Shown here piece after piece: positions 1-11,000 of a stretch of DNA of 64,000 bases. Location: the NCBI GenBank assembly GCA_030374765.1, contig JARGXX010000001.1, positions 124,001-188,000 on the forward strand, read 5' to 3'. How positions within the stretch are numbered: position 1 is the first letter of the stretch; every line of letters starts with the position of its first letter. The notes under the pieces were generated by a model that saw nothing but the letters and a program-made list of their open reading frames with translations, was not told the origin of the DNA and ran no database searches. Source of the stretch: Agarophyton chilense (taxonomy: Eukaryota; Rhodophyta; Florideophyceae; Gracilariales; Gracilariaceae). The position numbers and the translations under genes are program-made.

Positions 1-1959
1 GCGAACTGCTCTCTGCAATTCTCAGTTTCGAAGGAAAGTACGTGTGTAATTGATGATTCCCACGTATCTCACACTCATGACACGGCGTTTTACCGTTTGG
101 TCCGGCAAGGCATGCGACCTTTGAAATGGCTGGTTGATCACCTGAAAAGAAAAGAAGATGAATGCGTACTTTGCGTTGTACGCCGTCATGAAAAAGTAGA
201 ATGCCACCCTCAGCTGCTAGAGAGCGATGAATTTCATTCAAAAGCGGGATAAGAAACGACTGCAGGTTCTTGGGCTGCTTAGGTCCCGGAATGAAAGCCA
301 ATGGCAGCACATTGTGCATTCGATAACGACGGTTGGGAGGGAGGTTTAGGTTTAAGGCTGAGAGTATCCAAACATCGTAGAGGTTGTTCTTAAAGATTTG
401 AAACCCGTCTGTGGACGCTCCGACGAAGATATCGTACTTCATTCCCTCCTCACCGCCGTATTTCTGCTGAAGGAGAGCGTACTGACTCCCGTGCATGTAG
501 TCACTGAGGATTCCCTTACAAGAATCACGCGCAGATTCCCAACGATAATGATATAGCTGCTCACACATTTCTGGGTCAAGCACCATTTTTTCAATTCTTG
601 GCAAGATTGGTAGATATTTGTACACCTCTTCAGCATCATCAAGCTCTGGCGGGGCTGATTTTCTACATACATCACAGTCGCTTGCTTGCGGTACATCTGA
701 ACTTAATTCATTTCTTGCCGAGTTCCCCCCAACATCGAGTTCAACGAATGCCCTGTGTCCTGGGCATATAGCGTACTTCTCGAGATTACCGGACAGCCCA
801 GTGCTTCTGCAGATGTAGCTGGTAACTGTCTTCCAGCTTTTGCAAGGGGCATCCACGATATTCAAGATATCGTCCATAACCGTAAACTCTAAATTATTCT
901 TGTGATAGATGTCAACGACTCTTCTTTGTGCTGTGACCCAGGCACCGAGACCTCTGATTGATGATGATGCATGTTGGGTTCCGCCGATGTCGTCATTTTC
1001 GTATGAGCTACCCTCTCCTGCAACAATTTCAGAATGTTGAGAAGAGTGCAAACCTTCATCATGTGCTAGTCCGTCACCACTTGAGCTTTGATGTACTACA
1101 ACTGGTTCCACCATTCCTGTATCACCTACGGCGGAAGTCGTCTCCTTCGAGGAACCACTTTCTTCCATGCCTGGAATGGAGTGCAGAACAGGTTGAAATG
1201 CTTCACCATAGGAATCATTGGTGTTACAATTCGCGCGAGGGATCCCAATTTCCTGTTCAGATTCATCTCTGACATTACTTCCTTGATTTCACAGTATGTT
1301 GACTGAACGTTTCTTCCGGTGGTGCATTGGGTTTCTTGTACCTCATCATTTTTAGAGGATGTATCCCCTCCATTTCCTTCTAGATTGTCTTCTGGTCTAT
1401 CTTGATTGGCGGATAAACGTCCAAGGGATTGAATCGGTGGTGGTGGAGGGCTATTTTCTCTCCCAAGAGTACACTCTTCTTGTGACATAATCAAACCGCT
1501 TTTGCTTCTCGGAGACAAGTCTTCACCATGCGAGGAATTGATGGAATCCTGAATATTTCGCACTGCATCTTCTATACCAATTTCTTCGTCGGCCGCCACA
1601 GGCTCTTCGTCAGTCGGGTGCTCACTCAGGTCATCAAAACATTCGAATTGGTGTTATTTCGTTTGCCCCTCCTTCAGCTTTGGGCCCCAAGTAAACAGTC
1701 CACGTCCAACCCGTTTCCGACGCCTGTTGGCCTCCCGACGATGGTTCCGCACCGTCGACAGGCTCACTGGCTTTCCTATTCTACATCGACATTGAAACCA
1801 CGGAGGACACGCATACCGCTCCATTGTTTGAAAACATTCATTCACGGCAGTCAGTCTTACTTGCCTCACAATTTCGAGGAGCAAAATGAATTCAATTCCT
1901 GAAAAGTGAAGATGAAGACATAGAATAGAATAAACTGAAACTTGGCAGTTAGGTGGCAT
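1..1959 (-). pseudogene. Plavaka-like (CACTA/tnp2) transposase, 3' end outside window, broken
   Basis: Cut-and-paste DNA transposase acting in the nucleus on its own terminal repeats. On the minus strand one frame is open from about 1290 down to base 1 and reads through features typical of tnp2/Plavaka transposases: a KYAICPGHRAF stretch, CDVCRK, then DIFVGASTDGFQIFKNN, LPLAFIPGPKQPKNLQSFL, GGILLFHDGVQRKVRIHLL and SGDQPAISKVACLAGPNGKT followed by PCHECEIRG. Upstream an acidic, serine/proline-rich segment (about 1599-1300) lies in another frame, so one frameshift or a small intron near 1290-1340 is needed. Farther upstream is a cysteine-containing basic N-terminus (CPPWFQCRCRIGKPVS, then RREANRRRKRV), separated by an in-frame TAA at 1654-1656. 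The gene continues past the left edge, so the catalytic end and the left terminal repeat are not visible. Family is confident; the exact start and splicing are not. Confidence 0.8.
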
Positions 1960-2125
1960 CGCATCTTCTTTCCATTCGAGGTCTGTTCAGAAAATATTAT
2001 AAACGAACCGAAAAAATGGGAGGATATAAGTGCAGCTGCATCTCCATCTTCCTCGCACAGACCAGGCTTAGCCCCGAGCTCGTACTATACTTCCATACAA
2101 ATCCAAATTCGTAACTCATTTGGAG

Positions 2126-3520
2126 ATGGCATTTCGTGATGGTCTTAATGCACTGAAATCAAAACTGGATCGAGCCATGCTCAAACTGTCAAAAATAGAA
2201 GACGAAATGCATTACATCAAATGCAGGGTTGATACCATTCATCCCCAGCCCTTCCGACACCCTCTGTACAAACCAAAACGATTCCAAGCAAGATTTGGTC
2301 GAGACCCAAATCTTGCAAAAGCCTTTCGGGAGTTAATAATGGAAACAAATGCGAAACTTCCAGTCGCCGACTCTTGAAGGCTCATTAACGTACCTGAAGA
2401 CGTTCCGGATGAGGTTATCAATGCGCATGCTAAGGATTGCGTAGGTAACATATTGGCTTCGATGCTTCCTGGAGGTTGGGAAGGAAAGAGTTGGTCAGCG
2501 ATATACAAGGAAAACAAGTCATTGGCGGAGAGAATGTTAGATGCAGCCAGTGCCAAGCCTAGCATGATGGTTTTTGCGCAGGGTGCATCAAACTGGGGAG
2601 TTGAACAGTTCTTCATTCAGAAGTGCAAGTCTTCGAAGCGAGTTCCAGAACCGAACGGCGCCCTTGCTGGCAACGGATTAACACAACGGCGTCGAATAGA
2701 CCTCATTGGTCCTTCGACATTGCCAGCACTTCAGAATCATCAGAACACAGTTCGCACATCTTCAAATAGCTCTCGAGGAGCCTTTGGTGTGCACATCTTA
2801 CCTTCCACGCAGTTGAAACGTACAACTCCTACCCCGTATATGCAGCATTCGCGCGTTGGTTCTGGTGACCAATCAATTGTTGGCGGAGTAGAAAGACGCC
2901 TAAATGATGCTCGCCAAATATCGAGTCCTTTGGGTATACCGGTTTCTCATGTCATTGGCATGCATTCATTCTCAGACCTCCATTCGTCAGAAGAAAACGA
3001 TGCGCTTCACAGTGATTACAACCTATCGAGTCAAGGCAATAGGGCCACAAACCTACCTGGTGCACTAAACTTGGACGACGAAGACCAGGATTCTGATCCT
3101 GGTCCCAACGACGAAGACGTACCCATATCTCAGTTAGAGAAGTCTACTGCCAAGCAAAATGAAGATCGAGAAAGTACCGAACCAGCTAACACCATCGACG
3201 ATGAGGCAGATGTTGATGCCGTTGCTGCAGGTTTTGATCGATTGAGTTCATCGCAGTTAGCGTCTCTTATAAGTCCTGCTATTCTCGAAAGGGTAATTGC
3301 TGCTCACGCTGGCTCGACCTCGTTTTATGCTTCCAGAGCCCGAACCACAGCTCAATCCGGCACTCCTGCATTACGTCCTGCTACAGTGCAATTTTCGCAA
3401 GCCAATAACTCGCATGACTGTGAGAATATTACTGGCAGCAGACAGCCCCGTGTTTCTAGAAATCTAGGAGCCCGACGAACCGTTGCACGCTTCCAACACC
3501 GACACGAAAGCAGGCGTTAG
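2126..3520 (+). pseudogene. unknown gene divergent from the Plavaka transposase, interrupted by one in-frame TGA
   Basis: I do not recognise this protein. From ATG 2126 a frame runs 83 codons to TGA at 2375-2377 and then stays open in the same frame for another 381 codons to the stop at 3518-3520, so the two parts look like one gene with a single nonsense change (or a readthrough codon, or a short intron around it). The N-terminal ~30 residues (LKSKLDRAMLKLSKIEDEM) look like a short coiled coil. A compact middle part includes NILASMLPGGWEGKSWS and MMVFAQGASNWGVEQFF. The C-terminal half is acidic and disordered-looking (LDDEDQDSDPGPNDEDV), ending in a basic Arg/His tail. It starts about 170 bp from the presumed start of the Plavaka gene on the other strand, so it could be an accessory gene of that element sharing a promoter region; this is inferred from position only. 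Confidence 0.5.
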
Positions 3521-3976
3521 TTTCGTATGTGTACCATTTCACCGCAAAAGGTATGACACTTGACGGAAACGCAATATTGAAGCTCAGCAAAAGAAAGGAG
3601 TTAGTTGAAAGATTTTTCGAATAACGTACTCATCCAATGGATAAATCTATCCTAGCAAGAACATGATTGTAGTACAACGAACCCGTAAAAGAATGCAAAC
3701 GTATGTATTAAGATAGTAAATACAAAGAAAGAAAAACCAATAAACCAATGATTTAGCTGTAGAAAAGAGTAACTGCGTGTCGCTGAGTATGTAGAATCTT
3801 GAGAACAAACCATGCGAGCGCAACAGAATGACAAGAACAAAAGGAACTACTACCAATCTAGCCATTCTGGGAGCAAGAGAAAAGTAATTAAGTGTTCTAG
3901 CCTGAGCCTCAAAGCAGCTTGAAGAGTCAAAAACCGAGGACACTCGAATACGAACCTGCTTACTGAAAAACTAACC
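3521..3976. other. no gene seen
   Basis: AT-rich stretch between two convergent genes. Short hydrophobic ORFs occur on the minus strand but have no recognisable motif and look like chance frames. Probably 3' untranslated and intergenic sequence. Confidence 0.5.
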
Positions 3977-6034
3977 TCAGTTTGCGAACACCAAGAACAG
4001 AGAATAGTGCATACTGCCATCAAGAAGGGCATACTTTATCCTTGCCAATGCGCCACGGTGGGGAGAGCATTGCATCTCGCGATTGGGGAGGTGGAGAGCA
4101 CATTCTCTCGTGAGCGGCGAATTGATAAGGTCAAAGTCTCGCAAGTGGGAATGGGTGAACGGGCATGCCTCACCATCACGTCTCATTCCAGCGGGCAGGA
4201 GGCCAATCGACACGGCGTCGCCGACGTCAGACTTCTGACCAATCAGAAAGCTAGGTTCAGATCTCCGTACCTTGCAAATCAGCTCGTTTAGGCCGATCCG
4301 CTCTCCACCTGCAGAAAGAGTCTTGGACGCTACAGTAGCAGGGACCTTTTCAGGAGGGGTGGTGGGTGCGAGAACTCTCTGATGTGGAGTAGTTCTATCG
4401 GACTGACGCTGTATTTCGGTGTTCTCTACTTCAGAAGTGCGAGCAGTAGAGCTAGCGACAGCCGTTCCTGCCCTTGTTGATGACGACTCCATAACACGCC
4501 AAACAGGGGAACCATCACCCTGACGTGGCTGGGAGGCTTCAAGAGGTTGTGATGTCTGTCGGATGTGGCGACGTTTCAAATCCGGACGCATCTTGCTTCC
4601 TTGCGAGGATCGAACTGCGCCGTTGGATTGGGCGACTCTTGAGCTGACAGGCTCTGATTTCTGCGTTTTGTGACTCACCAGTGCGGAAGCTTCTGCGTGC
4701 TTCGGTTGCGTCAAAGACGCATTTGGCACTGAGGGTGAGGTTTGCAGCTCTGGGGATCGATAATTTTCAGAGGGTGCATTTGTCACAGTAGCATTGGCAA
4801 TGCCCTGACGAGATGAGCGGAATTTTCGTTGTGTCAAGGATTTTGCGTTGTTGTTGGCATGAGCCAATAAATGAGAGCTGTTGCTTCCAGCAGATGCATC
4901 ATTGGTTTCATTGTTCGCTTTGTCTGGTTTTGATGCAGAAGTGTCGGAGGTGGAGGTGCTCGCGTCAAGGACAGTTGAATCATTTGCAACAATGGAAGTG
5001 TTGGTGTTCTCATGAGTAAGCTTCTTTTCATCACTCCCTTTGTGGTGCTTCTTCATAGTACTGCTCTTCTTGGTGTCGATGCCATTATCAACATCGGCCT
5101 CGTCGCCGAACTTCACGTCGTCTGCCTCGGTGGCACGTAGGGTCTTGTGTTTGGAATTGTCTTCTTCCGGGCTGCCGGAGCTGATATTCTTGTCATCTAG
5201 CTTGTTCCCATTGTATTTGTTTTCTAGTGCTGTCCCGTCCTTGGGCTTCTTATCGCCTGGCCTCGCTGTTTTAAGGTTCATGTTGCCGTTGTGGTTCTCC
5301 TCGGGTTTGTTCTTATTTGACATCCTAAGTGGGCCAGTTGGATCGGACTTTATCGAAACAGATTCGCCTATAATAGTAACCCCGTGCTTTGCGCCAACGG
5401 CAGGGCTCGGGGGTGCTTTGTGAGAAGGGTGAGCAGGATCGGTAGCCGAATTGTTCATATCGCGCTGTACTGGCTTAGGTGATGCAAGCGGTTTGATAGG
5501 GTCAACAAGCGTAGCAATATTGCCAGGAATGGACATGGCGGGTGGGACGTGGTCGCTATCGATCGAAACCTGATTAGTTTGGTTGAGAACAACGGTCATG
5601 TTGCGTGGAGTGGTGCGAGAGCGAATGCTGACACGACGCTGCTGTCGAGCAGGTGAAGCAATCGGCGACACCTGATCGCCAACAGGAACTTGAGACAGCG
5701 GCGAGGATGCAGGGGCGATGGAATCAGGTTGTGATTGCACGGTGGGGTTCTCCTTAGATGGGGGTGATGTGGCATCAACAAGTGTGATCAAATGTAAGGG
5801 AAGCTGAGGAGATGCATGGTTGGAACCGTTCAACGGATCTGTACCGGGCACGTGAGCATCAGCTGAAGGCGAAGGCACAGCATGAGAATCGGCGACGCGA
5901 CCAGAAACAGGCGAACCCCTTCCACGCGCACGTCCCCTACCACGGGCGCGGCCGCGCCCTCGGCCACGCTCGTGCTCGCGTCCACGTGCATGTGCAGGGG
6001 TTCGGGCATTGTGCGAAACAGAAGCAGCATTCAT
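3977..6034 (-). CDS. low-complexity, RG-rich hypothetical protein (685 aa)
   Basis: A single uninterrupted 685-codon frame. The N-terminus carries a dense Arg/Gly/Ala tract (residues about 17-40, with GREHERGRGRGRARGRGRA) like RGG-type nucleic-acid-binding regions. The rest is Ser/Thr/Pro/Asn-rich, with acidic and Lys-rich patches around residues 200-330, and looks intrinsically disordered. No enzymatic domain is recognisable. The last ~110 codons lie across a 127-bp direct repeat whose second copy sits upstream of the gene (6190-6316), so the C-terminus may not be native; a plausible splice donor (TGCAAG then GTACGG) occurs in both copies, and the real mRNA may leave the ORF there. It may be a host gene or part of an unknown element; intactness over 685 codons in such a decayed region suggests recent function. 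No function is assigned. Confidence 0.55.
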   Translation of the reverse strand: MNAASVSHNARTPAHARGREHERGRGRGRARGRGRARGRGSPVSGRVADSHAVPSPSADAHVPGTDPLNGSNHASPQLPLHLITLVDATSPPSKENPTVQSQPDSIAPASSPLSQVPVGDQVSPIASPARQQRRVSIRSRTTPRNMTVVLNQTNQVSIDSDHVPPAMSIPGNIATLVDPIKPLASPKPVQRDMNNSATDPAHPSHKAPPSPAVGAKHGVTIIGESVSIKSDPTGPLRMSNKNKPEENHNGNMNLKTARPGDKKPKDGTALENKYNGNKLDDKNISSGSPEEDNSKHKTLRATEADDVKFGDEADVDNGIDTKKSSTMKKHHKGSDEKKLTHENTNTSIVANDSTVLDASTSTSDTSASKPDKANNETNDASAGSNSSHLLAHANNNAKSLTQRKFRSSRQGIANATVTNAPSENYRSPELQTSPSVPNASLTQPKHAEASALVSHKTQKSEPVSSRVAQSNGAVRSSQGSKMRPDLKRRHIRQTSQPLEASQPRQGDGSPVWRVMESSSTRAGTAVASSTARTSEVENTEIQRQSDRTTPHQRVLAPTTPPEKVPATVASKTLSAGGERIGLNELICKVRRSEPSFLIGQKSDVGDAVSIGLLPAGMRRDGEACPFTHSHLRDFDLINSPLTRECALHLPNREMQCSPHRGALARIKYALLDGSMHYSLFLVFAN
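4193..4319. repeat. 127-bp direct repeat, copy 1 (3' end of the RG-rich gene)
   Basis: Aligns without gaps to 6190-6316 (offset 1997) with about four mismatches. Contains CCAAT-type boxes (GGCCAATCG, GACCAATCAG) and a CGACGTCA motif; on the minus strand it reads through the C-terminal part of the 685-aa ORF. Confidence 0.85.
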
Positions 6035-6189
6035 GACTGGAACAAGAAAATGCGGTGTGAAGACAACGTACTTAAGGCGAAGAAGCGCGTCGAACGACCA
6101 AGCAGACGACGACGATGAGAAGTGACCGAACGAAGAATGTGCGGCGGATGTACGCTTCGCATGTCGCGCCGAAAAGAACGACGCGCTGG

Positions 6190-6316
6190 GGGCAGGAGGC
6201 CAATCGACACGGCGTCGCTGACGTCGGACTTCTGACCAATCAGAAAGCTAGGTTCAGATCTCCGTACCTTGCAAATCAGCTCGTTTAGGCCGATCCGCTC
6301 TCCACCTATAGAAAGA
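6190..6316. repeat. 127-bp direct repeat, copy 2 (upstream of the RG-rich gene)
   Basis: Lies about 155-280 bp upstream of the ATG at 6034, where a promoter would be. Same CCAAT boxes as copy 1 but with TGACGTCG, a CRE-like core. Position suggests this copy is the native promoter/5' exon and copy 1 the derived one, or that the pair are termini of a small unknown element. Confidence 0.85.
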
Positions 6317-6734
6317 CTAGTCTCAAACAGGATTTCCATTGACACAGATTCCATTGGCTTGCACGCCATTGTCCCGCAATGACTAAAACATCACTCTCCT
6401 TTGTCAAATGAGTTCAGGTTGTTCTCTTGCAGGAAGTGGAGGCAGACTAAGTGCACTCTGTTCGCCCTCTATTATTCAATTGTGGCGACACGTACTCCGT
6501 GTACACTCTGTGAGGAGCACAGTACTCGCTGAGCACTACTCGGTGTACTCCAATGACACTCTGCAAGCACTGCTGTACACGTCCAGCCCTGTACCCACCC
6601 CGTGGCTGCCACACTACTTTCTTCTAGGGTTCTTTTGAACCAGCACCTTCTGGTTTTCTCTATCTCCACTGTCTTCCTTCTTTTCTTCTATGCTTCACCT
6701 TCTGGTCTTTCTCTTCTGGTCACTCACACCACTG
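6317..6734. other. no gene; presumed 3' boundary of Ty3 element 1
   Basis: No coding trace beyond short frames. Read on the minus strand, a purine run AGAAGAAAGTAG ends at 6614 and is followed by TGTGGCAGCC, a possible tract/LTR start. However the sequence to the left does not match the LTR-like sequence right of the gag (13360 onwards), so a 3' LTR cannot be confirmed here. Confidence 0.35.
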
Positions 6735-6750
6735 TCGTCCCCCCTTCTAA
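6735..6750 (-). promoter_or_regulatory. polypurine tract just downstream of pol (element 1)
   Basis: Minus-strand GGTTAGAAGGGGGGAC, about 60 bp after the pol stop. Closely similar purine runs follow pol in elements 2 (18421-18438) and 4 (57329-57346), so this is a conserved feature of this Ty3 lineage and could prime plus-strand synthesis. Confidence 0.5.
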
Positions 6751-6807
6751 CCTGTGGACCCCACGGGTTTATCCATCGGGTGGCATAGGTTCGTTGCGCT
6801 TCCGCCA

Positions 6808-8088
6808 TTAGCGCAGGTGGAAGTTGCGCGCAATGTGACACGGTGGTTCCATCGTGTCCTTGTACGCCGCCCAGGCGTACCACCGAACGCGGTACCGTAC
6901 ACCTCTGATGGTGTGCTCGTGACCAATGATGGTGTCGATCACGCAGATTTCAGTAGGAACTACCTCCTGGTGTAGACCTTGCGGTGGTTCATCCGAAACG
7001 GAGCGATGTGCAAGGGCTGGGGTGACCTCGGAGGTATTGCCTCCGGATGCATCTGACTGGTCGGAACCAGTAGGGTCAGCAGATACCACGCTGGTTAAGG
7101 ACTCGGGTGCAGGGCGCAGTTCGGGTTGGGGTCCCGAGGGAGAAGCCGGGGTTTGGTTCGACGTAGTGGAGGGACCCGTCGGTGTGGTCTCTTCAATGTT
7201 ACCCTCGGGTGAGTCGGGCGTGCGTGGTGTCGGGTCTATCGAGATGCGGTCGACCGATATGGTGTACTCGAGGCCATCCATTAGGACGGTTACCGTGTGG
7301 TCGTTCGCTTCCAAAACCTCATAAGGTCCAACAGATTTAGGGAGGAGCTTAGACCGGATGTCACCGTCCACGGTAATATCGTCCTTCTGCTCGGCCGGCG
7401 TAGGCCTTGAACCTGAAGGTGGTGCATCGATAAAAACAAAGTCACCTTTCTTGACTGTGGTGACTCTTGAAACCTTTTGGTCGTAGTACGCTTTGTACCG
7501 CTGTTGGGCTGCGGTAAGCTTGACGTTGGCGACCCGTAGGGTAGTTCGAAGCTTCTTAATGATGTTACGTTTTATCGCTGCCGGTGTCAGAGTCCCCGCG
7601 GAGCTGTAGTTCTCGGGCCCCGATTGAAGAACAATGTTAGGAGGGGCCCGAGACAGCACCAAGTCGAACGGTGTAGTCTGTGTAGTCCGATGCACCTGAA
7701 GGTTGTAGGCGTACGTCAGCGGTTGCACGTACTCCGCCCACCTCGTTTGGTGCTCCTCCACATAATGGCGGAGCCTGGCCACTAGGGTCTTATTAAAACG
7801 TGCCACCTGCCCATGGGTCTGGGGGTAGTACGCAGTAGTGAAGCAGTGGTGAATACAAAGCATGGCGCAGACTGCTTCGAAGAATTTCGAGGCTAGGTTG
7901 GAACCATTATCGGTGAGGAGGTACATCGGAGCCCCGTACGGGTACACCCAATTGTTAAGGAAGGCCTCAGCCAAAACCGTTGAGGTAGTACTCTTCAAGG
8001 GGATAGCCCTAGTTAGCTTCGAGAACCTGTCGGTAATGACAACCACAAAGCGGTATCCTTCGGCCGTTTTCGGTAGAGGCCCCGGACG
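6808..8088 (-). pseudogene. pol 3' part: integrase core plus chromodomain (element 1)
   Basis: Continues pol after a one-base deletion near 8075-8082 (a GGGGCCT run where a codon for G-P-L-P-K is expected). Integrase catalytic region: VVITDRFSKL carries the first Asp and LLTDNGSNLASKFFE the second. The third acidic residue is lost, because the expected GQVERF reads GQVARF, so this integrase would be catalytically dead even with the frame repaired. A GPY/F-like barrel region follows (YDQKVSRVTTVKKGDFVFI), then an acidic Pro/Ser linker, then a chromodomain-like C-terminus (YRVRWYAWAAYKDTMEPP), a module that in chromoviruses directs insertion to modified chromatin. The upstream zinc-binding part of integrase is on the preceding pol ORF. 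Confidence 0.85.
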
Positions 8089-11000
8089 TCAATTGCGACG
8101 CACCCCAGAGGCCCGGCCGCCGGAAATAGCTTGAGATACTTCCGGTGCTTCCTTACACCACCACGGGTTTTAACGCAAGAGGCGCATTGACCAACGTAGG
8201 TATATATATCGTTGGCCATATGGGGCCAGTAAAACGACGACCGCAAGGTGTAGTACATCCGCGTAGCTCCTGGATGTCCAGCCAACCGTGGGTAATAGGC
8301 GAGGTAAAGAACCCGGGCTTTTAGAGCCTCGGGGACCACCTTTTGGAGGGAACCGTCTAACGGTGAACGCCGCACGATATACCCTTCGTGGTCAACGTCG
8401 AATTGAGATTCCTTTAAACCAATCTGGTCACTTAGCGTTCGGCAGTAGGCATCCGCCGCCTGCACAGCGAGCATCTCCTCACGGGTTATAGGGGCATCAT
8501 CTTCTTCTTCCACGTTGGCTACCATCATTGGTGCTTTGGTCTGGTCACCCAAACGGTCCTTCAGTCCTATACCTCCGTGGTCGTCCCAAGTCCCCTCTAA
8601 CGGAGCGTCTTCGTCAACCTTCGCTGGTTGGAGCATAAAACAGGAAATGTCGTCATCCACCGTTCCGGTGTCTAACCCTTCGATGTTTAGACGCGACAGC
8701 GCATCTGCGACTTTGTGCTTTATACCAGGGCGGTATTGCACCTCAAAGTCGAACTTGGACAGGCGTAACCGCCACCGGGCCAGCCGCCCCGAGGCGTCTG
8801 CGAGCTCCAATATCCACCTTAGAGATTCGTGATCCGTGCGCAGCGTGAACCGCTCACCATATAGGTACGGCCGTAGCATCAACATGCTCCACACCACCGC
8901 TATGCATTCCTTCTCGGTTACCGAATAGTTTTTCTCGGCTGGCGATAGTGCGCGACTCCAGAAACGAATTGGTGCTTTGCTGCCATCGTCTTGCTCCTGC
9001 ATTAGACAGCAACCTATCTGACCCTCCGAGGCATCCGTATCTAACGTGTACGGCTTACCCGCTTTCGTTAGTGCCAGAATTGGTGGCGAGAGGAGGGCGG
9101 CTTTCAAATGCGGAAAAGCCGCTACCTCATCGTCCTCCAAGCACTCAAACCTAGATGGTTGTCCCTTCTGAAGGCAGCGGTTCAGCGGGGCTGCTAATTT
9201 GGCAAAACCCTTGATGAACCGCCGGTAGACGTTGCATAATCCTATGAAGGAGCGGAAGTCCGTCTGGGTTTTCGGAAGCCTCGCTTCCTGGACCGCACGG
9301 ACGTTACGCGCTGCTACTTCGAGTCGACCTGGGCTTATGAGGTGGCCCAGGTATTCCACCTTTTGGTCAAAGAAGATACACTTCGGTAGCTTCAGCGTGA
9401 CACCTGCACCTTGTAGGAGTCCCAGTACGGTTTGCACGTGATCAAAATGTTCCTCTAAGGTGCGGGAATAGATGACCACGTCATCGATATATACTAATGC
9501 GGTCGTCCACTTCACCTTGGACAGAATAATGTCCAGGGCCCGCTGGAACGTGGCCGGCGCGTTTCGCAAACCAAAAGGCATTCTCCGAAAGCGGTATAAA
9601 CCAGAGTGGCATGTAAAGGCAGTCTTGTCCCGATCTTCCTCCGGGATGTTGATCTGCCAATAACCAGAATTGGCGTCCAATGTGGTAAAGATGCGCGCAT
9701 CGCCTAACGAGTCGATGCACTCTTCCATTCGATGTATCGGGTATGAATCCCTCACCATTACGGCGTTTAGCTTTCTGTAGTCAACACAAAACCGCATACG
9801 GGTATCACCTCTTTTCTGGGCGAGCACCACGGGGCTGGCCCACTCCGCATTCGCGGGTTCAATCACACCTTCACGGAGCATGCGTTGCACTTCCTGCATC
9901 TCCACCTCACGGGCCTTCGGTCCAGCCCTATAAAATTGTTGGTGGATCGGGTATGCCCCCTGCGTCAGCTCTATTCGGTGCTGAGTTGCCTTGATTGCCC
10001 CCAGGCGTCCCGACCACATGGTTTTAAAAGGCTCCAACATGGTGAGCACTCTTTCCCTCGTCGTTTCACTTTCAAGGCCAATCTGGACATCCTTTCTCCA
10101 GTCTTCCACCTTATCGGTACTGTTCTCTTCCGCTACCTCGTTGGTCGTACTGTTCGCGTCTTTTACCTCTTCGGTCGACTCACCCTGAGTCCCACCCCCC
10201 TCCGTAGCGGGAACGTCCTCGTCCCGCCAATTTGGTGTGATGGTAAAGATGTGATTCGGGGCCGGTAGTGCGAGCCCCACCACGGTGTTCTTCGGTAGCT
10301 TCACCAAATGGTTACTACAGTTACTCAGATACACCTTGAACGGTTTGGTGGGTACATTCTCCACGATGCCATTAGCCATTCCGGTCATGTGTTTGTCAAC
10401 CAGTTTGGTGTGGTTCTGCATCGATACCAAGCCTGGTCGCTGGCACGTGACATTGACGACCTTTTGGTGCATGGGCGGAATGGAAACAGCGTAGGCCAAC
10501 CGAACCTTGTTGGAAACAGTACCAGATGGTGGTTGAGCGTCCGCATTCGGGTTGGGGTCCGTCTGTACCTTATGGTTTCCGATGATGGCCACGCGCGGGC
10601 CTTTGTTGAACAGAACCGTCTGGAACCTAGGGAATATTGCCCGGACGTGCTGGTCAATAAAAGTAGTCCCTAGTATGCAATCTGCGGCCAATCGGTTGAC
10701 GACGATGAACTGCGTTCTCACCTTAAGGTCGTGCGCGATATCCATGAGGTGTATTTGTCCCGCGATCGCCAGCGGGCGATTGTTTGCGTCCACCAGTGGG
10801 TTTTCCAGGCGGTAGGGTTGGAGTGTGCCAAGTAACCGCGGTGGTAACAGTTTGGCATTTACCAGATTTGGTCCCGCTCCAGTGTCCAGAACGGTGACGC
10901 AAGGTACCAAATGGTTTTCAGTAAACCCGAGGGTGATGTTTACCTTATAATTGGTGTGCTTCAGGAAGCATATGGCAGCCTTGCGGCTGTCATTGCTTTC

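Noticed and set aside
3647-3943. 98-codon hydrophobic minus-strand ORF
   Set aside because: AT-rich region, no homologous motif, and overlapping frames of similar length; most likely chance.
10261-10920. ACC...GGT enrichment as a pure codon effect
   Set aside because: In this part of pol most sites share one phase (NNG|GTN), which raised the suspicion, but sites in gag, in the antisense ORF and in the non-coding LTR occur in other phases or outside genes.
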